Below are positions 8,930-16,870 of a stretch of DNA of 64,000 nucleotides, in pieces. The DNA is from Arthrobacter sp. SLBN-112 (lineage in GTDB: Bacteria > Actinomycetota > Actinomycetes > Actinomycetales > Micrococcaceae). The DNA lies in NCBI RefSeq assembly GCF_006715225.1, contig NZ_VFMU01000001.1:2232001-2296000 (forward strand), written 5' to 3'. Each line of letters opens with the position of its first letter. Positions within the stretch are counted from its first letter, which is position 1. A program made the position numbers and the translations under genes. The notes beneath the pieces are model-generated. The model made no database searches and was not told the origin of the DNA. It saw nothing but the letters and a program-made list of their open reading frames with translations.

Positions 8930-9919
8930 TTGTCCGAGCAACAGGCTGAACTCCCACTGTTTCCTCCGGCCGAAGATCGAGAAAACAGCTCGGGGCCGGA
9001 CTTAATATTCGAAGGAGGGGCGGAACTGGCCGGGGGCTCTCTTCCCCTGATGGCTCGGGCTCGTCAGGCTTACCATGTTCAGCTATCCAACGTCCTTATC
9101 ACGAGTGAAGCTGGCATACCCAGCAACTCAGATGGGAGTAAACAACCTAGTTTACGGTTTGCTCAGGGCATTGCTGATCGACTTGGTACAGCAGGTAGCG
9201 GGCCCAAGCCATCGGGACAGACTCTTGGAGCCCGCTTTGAGCAGGCGACAGCGGATTTTCTAGCTGCCACTTTTCCTCGGCTCACTTCCATACGCCCGGG
9301 AGATTGGACAGTCCGGAGAATCGGAGACAAGAGCCACCCTGGATTTATGACTAAAAAGCAAAAAATTGAGGGTTCAATTTACGAACAATACGAACACTTG
9401 AATGACCTTGAGTCCATTGTCAAAGAAAGGCGTCAGCTGCAGGCAGCATTGGGCAACGCATATGCGATTGCGCCCGACGTTGTGATCACTAGAAAGCCCG
9501 TATCTGACGAAATCATCAACCGGGATGAGTATCTCGTGGGACATCCTTTCTCGAAGTATGCGGCCATTCGTGATGCGGTTCAGACTCGCTCCCTACTGCA
9601 TGCAGTCATTTCATGCAAATGGACTCTCAGGTCTGATCGTGCTCAAAATGCGCGGTCGGAGGCATTGAATCTCATTCGAAATCGTAAGGGCCGAACGCCC
9701 CACATCGCCGTTGTGACGGCCGAACCGCTTCCTCGTCGACTCGCGTCCTTGGCCCTGGGCACTGGTGACATCGACTGTGTTTATCACTTCGCCTTGCCAG
9801 AACTTTTTGACACGTTGGAGTCAGACCCAGACGTTGATGCGCGGGAGATGTTACACATCATGATCCGAGGTAAGCGCCTCAAAGATATCTCTGATCTCCC
9901 GCTGGACCTCGCTGTCTAA
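8930..9919 (+). CDS. NgoMIV-family type II restriction endonuclease
   Basis: The enzyme should cut unmethylated double-stranded DNA at GCCGGC or a close relative, as known for NgoMIV. With the TTG start at 8930 (AAGGAA five bases upstream) it has 329 residues, against 286 for NgoMIV; the extra length is at the N-terminus. Catalytic residues are in place: Glu104 in GARFEQ, Asp183 in APDVVIT, Ser228-Cys-Lys230, and Glu244 in ARSEA. The 47-residue Asp-Lys and 14-residue Lys-Glu spacings equal those of NgoMIV (D140, K187, E201). The gene is the last of the island and has much lower GC than the genes to its right, suggesting horizontal acquisition. Its partner is the C5-methyltransferase at 2396. 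Confidence 0.9.
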   Translation: MSEQQAELPLFPPAEDRENSSGPDLIFEGGAELAGGSLPLMARARQAYHVQLSNVLITSEAGIPSNSDGSKQPSLRFAQGIADRLGTAGSGPKPSGQTLGARFEQATADFLAATFPRLTSIRPGDWTVRRIGDKSHPGFMTKKQKIEGSIYEQYEHLNDLESIVKERRQLQAALGNAYAIAPDVVITRKPVSDEIINRDEYLVGHPFSKYAAIRDAVQTRSLLHAVISCKWTLRSDRAQNARSEALNLIRNRKGRTPHIAVVTAEPLPRRLASLALGTGDIDCVYHFALPELFDTLESDPDVDAREMLHIMIRGKRLKDISDLPLDLAV

Positions 9920-10059
9920 AACATCACCCGTGGCAGTCGATACCCCTAGGAAAGGAAGTTGCTAGGGTGCAGGTCCGCCGCGTGCAGGTTGCTGGTAGGT
10001 AATGAGCCCCAGACGTGGCAGCATCCAAGGCCAGCAAGCCCTCTCTTCAGTTCAGCACC

Positions 10060-10281
10060 CGGCCGCCATCGACATGCGGAAGCTGGTGCTCAAGGAGATC
10101 GACCTGCGCGGCACCATCGCCTACGTCCGCGACCACTCCGCCGTCATCAAAATGGTGCAGGAGGGCAAGGTCGACCTCAAGCCGTTCATCACCGGCCGGA
10201 TCGCGCTGGAGGACCTGGTGGAGCAGGGCTTCGACACGCTCATCAACCACAAGGACACGGTGGTGAAGGTGCTGGTGCATC
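10060..10281 (+). pseudogene. Orphan 3' fragment of a butanediol dehydrogenase gene
   Basis: From about 10060 the sequence aligns codon for codon with the last ~70 codons of the intact dehydrogenase at 42554-43609 (MRKLVLKEIDLRG versus MQKLVLKEIDLRG, on to VKVLVHP). The match begins abruptly at the right edge of the defence island. The original TAG stop has become TATGG, so the frame runs on to a stop at 10424, and several silent differences show the copy is not recent. No dehydrogenase catalytic or zinc-binding part remains. It is probably the tail of a paralog whose 5' part was removed when the island arrived. Confidence 0.85.
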
Positions 10282-10340
10282 CGTATGGGCTGGAGGCCAG
10301 CCGCACGTCAGGGGAGCGGCTGCCGTTCCCAACGCTGACG

Positions 10341-10378
10341 GACGACGATGGCGGGAGGCAAGTTCCGCCGTCGTCGTT
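10341..10378. repeat. Dispersed palindrome, copy A
   Basis: Arms at 10341-10354 (GACGACGATGGCGG) and 10365-10378 pair over 12 of 14 positions. The left flank GCGGCTGCCGTTC and the right flank with CTGCTGGCC recur at the copy at 16907. It lies downstream of the dehydrogenase tail and may act as a terminator for convergent transcription. Confidence 0.6.
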
Positions 10379-10420
10379 CCAGCCTTTCCTGCTGGCCCGG
10401 AGGAGGAAACCTGGGGAAAC

Positions 10421-10762
10421 TTAGCCCTCGCGGCCGATCTGCAGGTAGCTGAGTCCGCTGACGTCGAGCCAGAACTGGGTGGGAGTCTCCACCAGGCGCA
10501 ACAGGACGCCCTCGCAGGAACTGCAGCGCACCACAATGCCCGGGGCGTCAGCGTAGACCTTTGCCTCCGCGAAGGCCCGAACGGCGCCGCAGTGCTTGCA
10601 CCGTCCGATCGCCGCGATGATATCGATGCGGAACACTTCCCACAGGGGTCCTGCCACCGCGTTTCCATCGAGGTGAGGGATCGGGTTGCGCTCACTACCG
10701 GCGATGTCCCGGTCCTCAGGGCCCGGGTTCTCAGCTCCCGGGAAAGCGCGTTTGCCGGTCAC
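10421..10762 (-). CDS. DUF6510-type small zinc-ribbon-like protein
   Basis: This 113-residue protein has two Cys pairs, CKHC (about 54-57) and CSSC (about 79-82), typical of a zinc ribbon, and no membrane segment. Proteins of this kind, annotated DUF6510, are found beside a ferredoxin reductase and a molybdopterin oxidoreductase in actinobacteria, exactly as here: its start overlaps the reductase stop by four bases. Function is unknown; a metal-binding accessory role for the two upstream enzymes is inferred from the operon. Confidence 0.75.
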   Translation of the reverse strand: MTGKRAFPGAENPGPEDRDIAGSERNPIPHLDGNAVAGPLWEVFRIDIIAAIGRCKHCGAVRAFAEAKVYADAPGIVVRCSSCEGVLLRLVETPTQFWLDVSGLSYLQIGREG

Positions 10763-11496
10763 TGGGTTCCTCCCGTTCCGCCGAAGCGTTCAGTCTTGAT
10801 CGAGGCGGCGGGATAGCCCGCCTGGACCAGCCATTCTGCGACCGTTTCGACGAATACAGTCTGGCCACAAATGAAGGTGTCGGGTGCAGGGTCCACCGGC
10901 AGGATGCTCGCCAGCAGGACCTCCGCCGTCAGCCGTTTCGGAGGAGCCTGCCAGCCTGCTGGCGCTTCGCGTGTATAGACGTAGTCGACGGTCAGTTTGG
11001 GGGATTCCCGGCTGAGGGTGAGCAGCTCCTCGCGGTAGAACCCCGCCACGGGTGACTTGAGCGAATACAGCAGCCGGAACTGGGACGGGTTTTCCGAAGC
11101 CTCATGCGCGCGGATCATGGACATCAGCGGCACGATGCCGGATCCGCCGGCAATCAGCTGCACCGGGTTAGTGTCCGTCGGCCGCCAGACGAACCAGCCG
11201 CCCACAGGGCCACGGATCTCCAGCTGGTCGCCGATGGCAACATCCCTGACCAGATAGGGGGAGACTTCACCGTCAGGCAACTCGTCAACAGTGATCTCCA
11301 AGAGCTCATCCATGCCGGCCGTCGCCACGGAGTAGGAGCGGACCGCCGAATAACCGTCGTCTGCCGTAAGGCGGATATCGATGTGCTGTCCGGCGAGGTT
11401 GCCCATCAACCCGTCAACCCGGAGGCCGATTGTTCTGGACGTTTCCGATTCGGGCACGCGGCTGACCACTTCGGCGACGCGCCACAGCCCGCTCAC
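10759..11496 (-). CDS. FAD-dependent ferredoxin reductase-type oxidoreductase
   Basis: This 245-residue flavoprotein moves electrons between NAD(P)H and a partner. The FAD-binding barrel carries RSYSVATAG (about 54-62), and the nucleotide domain carries GGSGIVPLMSMIR (about 117-129) and the terminal CGQTVFVETV. There is no fused ferredoxin domain, so it needs an external carrier. The C-terminus ends in an ERFGGTGG-like tail as in related reductases. It is the middle gene of a three-gene operon and is likely the electron partner of the molybdopterin enzyme encoded just upstream. Confidence 0.88.
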   Translation of the reverse strand: MSGLWRVAEVVSRVPESETSRTIGLRVDGLMGNLAGQHIDIRLTADDGYSAVRSYSVATAGMDELLEITVDELPDGEVSPYLVRDVAIGDQLEIRGPVGGWFVWRPTDTNPVQLIAGGSGIVPLMSMIRAHEASENPSQFRLLYSLKSPVAGFYREELLTLSRESPKLTVDYVYTREAPAGWQAPPKRLTAEVLLASILPVDPAPDTFICGQTVFVETVAEWLVQAGYPAASIKTERFGGTGGTQ

Positions 11497-11506
11497 GGGT
11501 CCCGCC

Positions 11507-12100
11507 TCATGAATAGCGCTCTTCTCGCCACGGGTCGCCGTGGAGGTGGTAGCCGTTGGATTCCCAGAAGCCCGGGATGTCGTCCGGCGTCAGTTCCAGG
11601 CCGTTGACCCACTTTGCGCTCTTCCAGAAGTACAAGTGCGGCACCAGCAGCCGGGCGGGTCCGCCGTGGGCGCGCCCCAACGGCTCACCGTCGAATTCCC
11701 AAACCACCCAGGACCGGCCGCCCAAGAGATCCGCCAGCGGGACGTTGGTGGTGTAGCCGCCGTAGGAGTGGGCCGTGGTGTACCGGCAGCTCGTTTCCAC
11801 GTCCTCGAACAACGTGTCCAGGGATACTCCCCGCCACGTGGTGCCCAGCTTGGACCAGCTGGTCACGCAGTGGATGTCTGTGGGGATATCGACCTGCGGA
11901 AGGTCCATGAATGCCTCCCACGACCAGGCATGGCGCCGGCCGGTTTCAGTGGTGATGAAGAGTTCCCAGTCCTCCATGGGGATGTGGGGTGCAGGTCCGG
12001 CACTCAGAACCGGAAAACTCCCCGTTTCGTATTGGCCTGGAGGTACGGCTCGATTGCTGCCGTGGCGTTTTCCATGAAAACCGGACGAAATGATGCCCAT
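11507..12100 (-). CDS. Sulfite oxidase-like molybdopterin oxidoreductase
   Basis: The 197-residue protein is a compact member of the sulfite oxidase/YedY molybdopterin fold. A cofactor-ligating Cys sits in the DIHCVTSWSK stretch, followed by WRGVSLDTLF and YTTNVPLADLL, typical of this subfamily. I chose the ATG at 12100, with GGAGGT five bases upstream; the longer reading to 12250 adds 50 residues with no family resemblance. The N-terminus has no signal peptide, so it probably acts in the cytoplasm. It is the first gene of the operon with the reductase and the DUF6510 protein. The physiological substrate is not evident. Confidence 0.85.
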   Translation of the reverse strand: MGIISSGFHGKRHGSNRAVPPGQYETGSFPVLSAGPAPHIPMEDWELFITTETGRRHAWSWEAFMDLPQVDIPTDIHCVTSWSKLGTTWRGVSLDTLFEDVETSCRYTTAHSYGGYTTNVPLADLLGGRSWVVWEFDGEPLGRAHGGPARLLVPHLYFWKSAKWVNGLELTPDDIPGFWESNGYHLHGDPWREERYS

Positions 12101-12249
12101 CATGCACCTCCAGTGCGGAGCTTCCGGTCGACTCTGATCGGTTCCCCAACGATAGGGCAAGTGCCCGGCAGGGTCTAGGGACGGGCCGATTGCATCTCGC
12201 GGCGATAAAATTGCTGTAGGGGCACGATCGAACCGTTCAAGGAAGAACA

Positions 12250-12696
12250 ATGAAACCGATCCGTCAGAGCATTGAGGTAGCCCGCCGGCCTGAGGACGTG
12301 TTCTCCTACGCGACCGACTTTGCCAGGTTCCCCGAATGGCAGGTCGGTGCAGTCACTGCAAGCCCCATCGGTGATTCTCCGGCCGGACCTGGTGCGCGGG
12401 CTGCCGTCACCCGGAAAGTTGGCCCAAGACGGTTCGCGAGGACCGAAGTGATCAGCCGGTACCATCCGCCGCGCACCTGGACGGTCGAGGGCGTCGGCGG
12501 CCCACTCACAGCTCATGCCCACGGAACCATCGAACCCCTACGGGATGGCGCCGGGTCGCGGGTCACCATCGATATGGACTTTGAAGGCCGCGGCTTAGGC
12601 CGGTTCTTCATCCCCGGCATCGCCCGGTTCGCGGCCCGTAGGCAGATCCCGAAGAATCTTCAGAACCTGAAAAGGGTTCTCGAGCAGAGCCGATGA
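12250..12696 (+). CDS. SRPBCC (START-like) family protein
   Basis: The 148-residue protein starts with the typical phrase of this fold, IEVARRPEDVFSYATDFARF, then WQVGAV and a strand-rich body ending in a long C-terminal helix (RFAARRQIPKNLQNLKRVLE). The fold forms a hydrophobic pocket for small lipophilic ligands. Members are often annotated polyketide cyclase, but nothing here indicates polyketide synthesis. It is followed 52 bp later by an ABC transporter pair. Confidence 0.8.
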   Translation: MKPIRQSIEVARRPEDVFSYATDFARFPEWQVGAVTASPIGDSPAGPGARAAVTRKVGPRRFARTEVISRYHPPRTWTVEGVGGPLTAHAHGTIEPLRDGAGSRVTIDMDFEGRGLGRFFIPGIARFAARRQIPKNLQNLKRVLEQSR

Positions 12697-12748
12697 GTGC
12701 GGCCCTGGCCCTCATGGGCGCGTCGCGCCGGACGGCGACGGGAGCCCG

Positions 12749-13489
12749 GTGAAGACGCCGGCGGCCATTAAAGCGGAGCGGGTCACGAAGGCCCTGGGCG
12801 GAGTCCCCGTCCTGCAGGACGTGACCCTGGACGTGGCGCCGTCGGAAATCCACGCCCTGGTCGGGCTGAACGGTGCCGGAAAGACGACGCTGATGCGGAT
12901 CCTGCTGGGCATGCTCACACCGGACCGGGGCTCGGCTCACCTGACGGGGTTCCCGGTCTCCGGTGCGGGGACACAGGTATGGTCGCGGCTCGGCCAGATG
13001 CTGGAGACCCCGTTCGCCTACCCCGAGCTGACCGCCCGGGAGAACGTCTATTCCTCCGCCCGGCTGCACGGCATGGACCGTGCCGCCGCCAGCTCCGCCA
13101 CGGAACGGGCATTGTCGGATCTGGGGCTGGAACAATATGCGTCCCGGCGTGCCGGGACGCTGTCGCTGGGAAACCGGCAGCGTGTAGGCCTGGCCGCCGC
13201 CTTGGTCCATGGACCGGACGTCCTGGTCCTGGACGAGCCCACCAACGCGCTGGACCCCCGCGGGGTCATCGTTCTCCGCCGGCTGCTCCAGCAGGCAGCC
13301 CGGGACAGGGGCGCCGCCATCCTGGTCTCCAGCCACCACCTTGATGAAGTCGCACGGATGGCCGACAGGATCAGCGTGCTCCACCAGGGAAGAATCATCG
13401 GTACCCTGCAGCCCGGGACCGTGGACCTTGAACGCCGGTTCTTTGACCTGGTGCTGCAGTCCGACATCCAAGAACAGGAGCAGCCATGA
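12749..13489 (+). CDS. ABC transporter ATP-binding protein
   Basis: The 246-residue ATPase has Walker A GLNGAGKTT (about 37-45), Walker B VLVLDEPTNALDP, and an H-loop in SSHHLDE. The ABC signature reads LSLGNRQRVGLA in place of the usual LSGGQ, an unusual but tolerated form. The GTG start at 12749 has GGAG upstream. The stop overlaps the permease start by four bases, so the two make one exporter. The domain is of the CcmA/DrrA type, which works with ABC-2 permeases. The substrate is unknown. Confidence 0.92.
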   Translation: MKTPAAIKAERVTKALGGVPVLQDVTLDVAPSEIHALVGLNGAGKTTLMRILLGMLTPDRGSAHLTGFPVSGAGTQVWSRLGQMLETPFAYPELTARENVYSSARLHGMDRAAASSATERALSDLGLEQYASRRAGTLSLGNRQRVGLAAALVHGPDVLVLDEPTNALDPRGVIVLRRLLQQAARDRGAAILVSSHHLDEVARMADRISVLHQGRIIGTLQPGTVDLERRFFDLVLQSDIQEQEQP

Positions 13490-14268
13490 GCGCCTCCGGG
13501 CCGACCGTGGAATTCGAGGCCTTGAAATTCCGACGGGCGCCGGTGGTAGGGACGGTGTCAGTCCTGATCGGCGTCGCCCTGCCGGTGCTCGCAGCCGCCT
13601 TCATGGTCGCCGCGACCTCCGACGGGTCCAGCCAGATCGGCCTCAAAGCCGCAGCCATGCTGACCGCCACCGGCTGGGCCGGGTACCTGGCGATGGTGGG
13701 AATGCTTCTGTCCGTCGGGGCGCTGATGGGCATCGGATTCGTGGTCTGTTGGTGTTTCGGGCGCGAGTTCACCGAAAAAACCGAGGCCTGCCTGTTTGCC
13801 CTGCCGGTCAGCCGGCTGCGGCTTGCCTCCGCGAAGTTTACGGTGATCCTTCTCTGGGCCCTGCTGCTGTGCCTGGTCAGCCTGGCGGTTGCCTTTCTGG
13901 CCGGCGCCCTCATCGGTCTGGGCGTGCCCGGTCCGGAGGATCTGGCAGTCGCGGGCAAGGCATGGTGTGCCGGCGCCCTGGCAGCCCTGCTGGCTTGTCC
14001 TCTCGCCGTCGTGGCCAGCGTCGCCCGCGGCTATCTTCCCGGCGTCGGCGCGCTGGTTCTGCTGGTGGTCATCACCCAGGTGGTGACGGCGTTCGGAGCC
14101 GGAGCCTGGTTTCCCTACGCAGCGCCCGGGCTGTGGATGGGCATGGGCGGCGCGGCGGCCGCCGAAACGGTCAGCCCGCTGCAGCTATTCCTCTGCGTCC
14201 CGGTCTCCGCGCTCGGCATTGCCATCACCGCCCAATGGTGGAAGAACATGCAGATCAGCTCCGGCTGA
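13486..14268 (+). CDS. ABC-2 type permease
   Basis: The 260-residue protein has about six hydrophobic segments, including VSVLIGVALPVLAAAFMVA (near 22-40) and a long pair near 125-150, with no ATP-binding motif. It begins inside the ATPase gene (ATGA overlap) and forms the membrane half of the exporter. Permeases of this type in actinobacteria often export peptides or drugs. Nothing in the sequence narrows the substrate. Confidence 0.88.
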   Translation: MSASGPTVEFEALKFRRAPVVGTVSVLIGVALPVLAAAFMVAATSDGSSQIGLKAAAMLTATGWAGYLAMVGMLLSVGALMGIGFVVCWCFGREFTEKTEACLFALPVSRLRLASAKFTVILLWALLLCLVSLAVAFLAGALIGLGVPGPEDLAVAGKAWCAGALAALLACPLAVVASVARGYLPGVGALVLLVVITQVVTAFGAGAWFPYAAPGLWMGMGGAAAAETVSPLQLFLCVPVSALGIAITAQWWKNMQISSG

Positions 14269-14284
14269 TAGGCCTGTCCCGGCT

Positions 14285-14325
14285 CGGCGGTGAAGGTGCT
14301 GGTGCACCCGTAGGGCGTGGCGGGC
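14285..14325 (+). repeat. 41-bp exact copy of the butanediol dehydrogenase 3' end
   Basis: All 41 bases are identical, in the same orientation, to 43581-43621, which covers the last codons, the TAG stop and 12 following bases of the intact dehydrogenase gene. Similarity stops sharply on both sides. It sits 16 bp after the permease stop. Confidence 0.9.
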
Positions 14326-14348
14326 AGGCGCCCGGCATCGAAGGAAGG

Positions 14349-14378
14349 ACGACGGCGGGACGCCCGTGCCGCCGTCGT
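14349..14378. repeat. Dispersed palindrome, copy B
   Basis: Perfect 10-bp arms ACGACGGCGG (14349-14358) and its complement (14369-14378) flank a 10-base loop. A CTGCTGGCC box follows as in copies A and C. It could terminate the ABC transporter operon, although no T-run follows. Confidence 0.65.
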
Positions 14379-14479
14379 GCTGCCTACCCTGCCTGCTGGC
14401 CACTGCCCGGGTAACCGGAAAAATAGCACGGGATATTTCCCCCTACCTAGCCCGGCCTCGTCTGCGGAAGATTGCCCCC

Positions 14480-14527
14480 ATGAAGAAACTCGTGCTCGCC
14501 AGTCTCGCCGCACTTTACAACAGGTAG
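14480..14527 (+). pseudogene. Orphan signal-peptide start
   Basis: The frame reads MKKLVLASLAALYNR then stop. It closely resembles the starts of the two S8 protease precursors in this window (MKRTVLAGLAA and MKKVVIAGLTAA). Nothing of a mature protein follows. It may be the beginning of a secreted-protein gene lost by rearrangement; chance is possible for so short a frame. Confidence 0.35.
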
Positions 14528-14681
14528 TACCGGTCCAAAAGACAGGTACGGGCCTACGGTGACCATGGTTTTACCTGTTTTATAGACTCCGCTCACGCCG
14601 TATTTTCGGCCAGCCTTCAGAGGGTGGCGTCCCAAGTCCGCGCGCTCCACAACAGAATTCGCTCTTCAAGCAGGGGGAAAC

Positions 14682-15998
14682 GTGATGCAGCTACTCAATA
14701 CAGGATCCCGGCACTACCAAGGTCCACGTTCGTCAGCTGCCCGCCTTCGCTACCGGCGTGGGGGCATCCTCGGTACGATCCTTGCGGCCCTCGTGCTGGT
14801 GGGCCCTGTCCCTGCAAACGCTGCAGCCGCAGTGACCTCCACCATCCCGGTCGGTTCAAGCCCCAGGAACGTTGCGTTCACCCCGGACGGGTCGAAAGCC
14901 TACGTCACCAACTGGGAGTCCAACACGGTGTCGGTCATCGACGTAGCCTCGGGCACGGTGGCGTCCACGATCCCGGTCGGGGCGGGTCCGCACGGTGTTG
15001 CATTCGCCCCGGATGGGTTGATTGCCTACGTAGCCAGCCCGGGTTCCGACACAGTGTCGGTCATCGACGTCGCGTCGGGCACGGTGACCTCCTCGATTCA
15101 GGTCGGAGCGGGCCCGATCGCCGTCGCATTCGCCCCGAACGGGTCGGTCGCCTACGTCACCAGCGGCGGCAGCGGTTCTGGCACAGTGTCGGTCGTCGAC
15201 GTGGCGTCGGGCACGGTGACTTCCACGATCCCGGTGGGGCCGCTTCCGAACGCCGTTGCGTTCGCGCCGGACGGCTCGACGGCCTATGTCACCAACGGGC
15301 AGGATTCCAACATGGTGTCGGTCATCGATGTCGCCTCGGGCGCGTGGACCTCCACGATCCCGGTCGGGTCGTCTCCGACCGGCGTTGCGTTCACCCCGGA
15401 CGGGTCGAGAGCCTACGTCGCCAACAACGAGGGCGACACGGCGTCGGTGATCGATGTGGCATCCGGTGCTGTAACCTCCACCATCCCGGTCGGGTGGGCC
15501 CCGGACAGCGTGGCGATCGCCCCGGACGGGTCAACAGCGTACGTCACCAACTCCGGTGCCGACACGGTGTCGGTCATCAATGTGGCGTCGGGCGCCGTGA
15601 CCTCCACCATCCCGGTCGGGACGCCTCCGACCGGTGTTGCGGTCTCCCCGGACGGGTCGGCGGTCTACGTCGTCAACACCTTTTCCAACACGGTATCGGT
15701 CATCACCGTGGACGCGGCACCGCTGGTGTTCACAGCGGCCACACCGCCCACCAAGGCGAACACGCGGGCCGTCTACACCTACACGTTTGCCGCTACAGGT
15801 TCCCCCTCCCCGACGTTCCATGTGTCCTCCGGTGCACTGCCTGCAGGCCTCAGCCTGGACACCGCCACAGGAGTCCTGTCCGGCACCCCCACCAAGGCCG
15901 GCAAATTCACGTTCAGGGTGACCGCCACCAACGGGGTCAGCCCCCACGCGGTCACGGACCGCATCACGGTCACCGTGACCAAGGCGAAGGCTCGCTGA
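14682..15998 (+). CDS. Secreted seven-repeat YVTN beta-propeller protein with a C-terminal Ig-like domain
   Basis: The 438-residue precursor starts at GTG 14682 (AGGGGGAAAC upstream) and has a long signal peptide with a twin-arginine-like RYRRGG and a hydrophobic core, cleaved near ANA at about 48. Seven repeats of about 42 residues follow, each built on STIPVG...VAFAPDGS.AYVTN...TVSVIDVASG, the YVTN/NHL-like propeller unit. Residues about 345-438 form a putative-Ig (He_PIG-like) domain with SGALPAGLSLDTATGVLSG. Such proteins act outside the cell in binding or surface structure; there are no catalytic residues. The DNA is itself a 126-bp tandem repeat and so prone to unit gain or loss. A methyltransferase gene begins two bases after its stop. 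Confidence 0.9.
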   Translation: MMQLLNTGSRHYQGPRSSAARLRYRRGGILGTILAALVLVGPVPANAAAAVTSTIPVGSSPRNVAFTPDGSKAYVTNWESNTVSVIDVASGTVASTIPVGAGPHGVAFAPDGLIAYVASPGSDTVSVIDVASGTVTSSIQVGAGPIAVAFAPNGSVAYVTSGGSGSGTVSVVDVASGTVTSTIPVGPLPNAVAFAPDGSTAYVTNGQDSNMVSVIDVASGAWTSTIPVGSSPTGVAFTPDGSRAYVANNEGDTASVIDVASGAVTSTIPVGWAPDSVAIAPDGSTAYVTNSGADTVSVINVASGAVTSTIPVGTPPTGVAVSPDGSAVYVVNTFSNTVSVITVDAAPLVFTAATPPTKANTRAVYTYTFAATGSPSPTFHVSSGALPAGLSLDTATGVLSGTPTKAGKFTFRVTATNGVSPHAVTDRITVTVTKAKAR

Positions 15999-16000
15999 GC

Positions 16001-16849
16001 GTGATTGTCACCTATATATCCCAGAACGCCGTGGCGGTGGCGGATCACTACGACGAGCTCGATCCCATCTACCGGCGGGTGTGGGGCGAGCATGTCCATC
16101 ACGGGCTGTGGGAGACGGGCCGCGAGACACCCGGCGAGGCCGTTGAAGCGCTGGTGGACACGGTCGGCGACAGGCTGGGCCTGATGCCCGGGCAGGCGTG
16201 CGTCGATATCGGCTGCGGCTACGGCTCCACCGCAAGGCGGCTCGCGGTCACGCGCGGGGTCCGTGTCACCGGCTTCACGCTGTCCGCCGAGCAGGCCCGC
16301 TACGCCGCCGCGCATCCCGTACCGGGCGTGGACATCCAGGTCCGCGACTGGCTCGATAACGGGCTGGCGGAAGCATCGGCCGATGCGGCGTGGGCGATTG
16401 AGTCGAGCGAACACATGGTGGATAAGCCCAGGTTCTTCGCCGAGGCGCACCGCGTGCTGGCTCCTGGCGGCCGCTTCGTCATCTGCGCGTGGCTGGCCGG
16501 GACCGATGCCAGCGGCTGGAAGGTCCGCCACCTGCTCGAGCCGATCTGCCGCGAAGGGCGCCTGCCCTCGATGGGCACGCGCGAGGAGTATGAGGCCATG
16601 GCAACGGCGGCGGGCTTTACGGTCACTGGCTATGAGGATGTCAGCCGCCGAGTGGCCCGCACATGGCCGATCTGCGCCGTCCGGCTCGTGAAGGCCATGC
16701 TCGTCGATCCGGAGACACGCCGCCTTGCATTTGGAACACGCAATCGCGGCGCCATTCTGACTATTCCCCGCCTGATCCTGGCCTACCGCACCGGTGCCAT
16801 GCGCTACGGGATATTTACGCTGTCGAAGGCTGGGGAGAACGGCCGGTAA
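16001..16849 (+). CDS. Class I SAM-dependent methyltransferase
   Basis: The 282-residue enzyme has the AdoMet-binding motif VDIGCGYGSTARRLA (about 68-82), with a preceding YDELDPIYRRVWGEHVHHG segment like that of small-molecule C-methyltransferases (tocopherol or cyclopropane-synthase-related). The post-I acidic region and AWAIESSEHMVDKPRFF follow. The start chosen is GTG 16001, just after the YVTN stop; the open frame continues far upstream only because it runs through the repeat gene. The substrate is unknown; related enzymes act on lipids or isoprenoids. Confidence 0.82.
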   Translation: MIVTYISQNAVAVADHYDELDPIYRRVWGEHVHHGLWETGRETPGEAVEALVDTVGDRLGLMPGQACVDIGCGYGSTARRLAVTRGVRVTGFTLSAEQARYAAAHPVPGVDIQVRDWLDNGLAEASADAAWAIESSEHMVDKPRFFAEAHRVLAPGGRFVICAWLAGTDASGWKVRHLLEPICREGRLPSMGTREEYEAMATAAGFTVTGYEDVSRRVARTWPICAVRLVKAMLVDPETRRLAFGTRNRGAILTIPRLILAYRTGAMRYGIFTLSKAGENGR

Positions 16850-16870
16850 CCCGAACCCGGCAAATGTGTC

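Larger units (their letters stand above)
14269..14681. other. Gene-free stretch with repeats, a hairpin and a gene remnant
   Basis: This 413-bp stretch has no complete gene. It holds the 41-bp copy of the dehydrogenase tail, palindrome copy B, a 15-codon orphan reading frame at 14480, and an inverted repeat with AGACAGGTA near 14540 and TACCTGTTTT near 14570 that could be an operator or hairpin ahead of the YVTN gene. Confidence 0.6.

Noticed and set aside
9959..10816. A 285-residue plus-strand frame after the restriction gene
   Set aside because: It crosses the dehydrogenase-tail fragment and the DUF6510 gene in other frames and has no family resemblance.
14624..16000. A 741-residue open frame that runs through the YVTN gene into the methyltransferase
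   Set aside because: Its first ~459 residues are a His/Arg/Gly-rich reading of the repeats in the wrong frame. The YVTN frame has a signal peptide and clear repeats, and the methyltransferase has its own GTG start at 16001.
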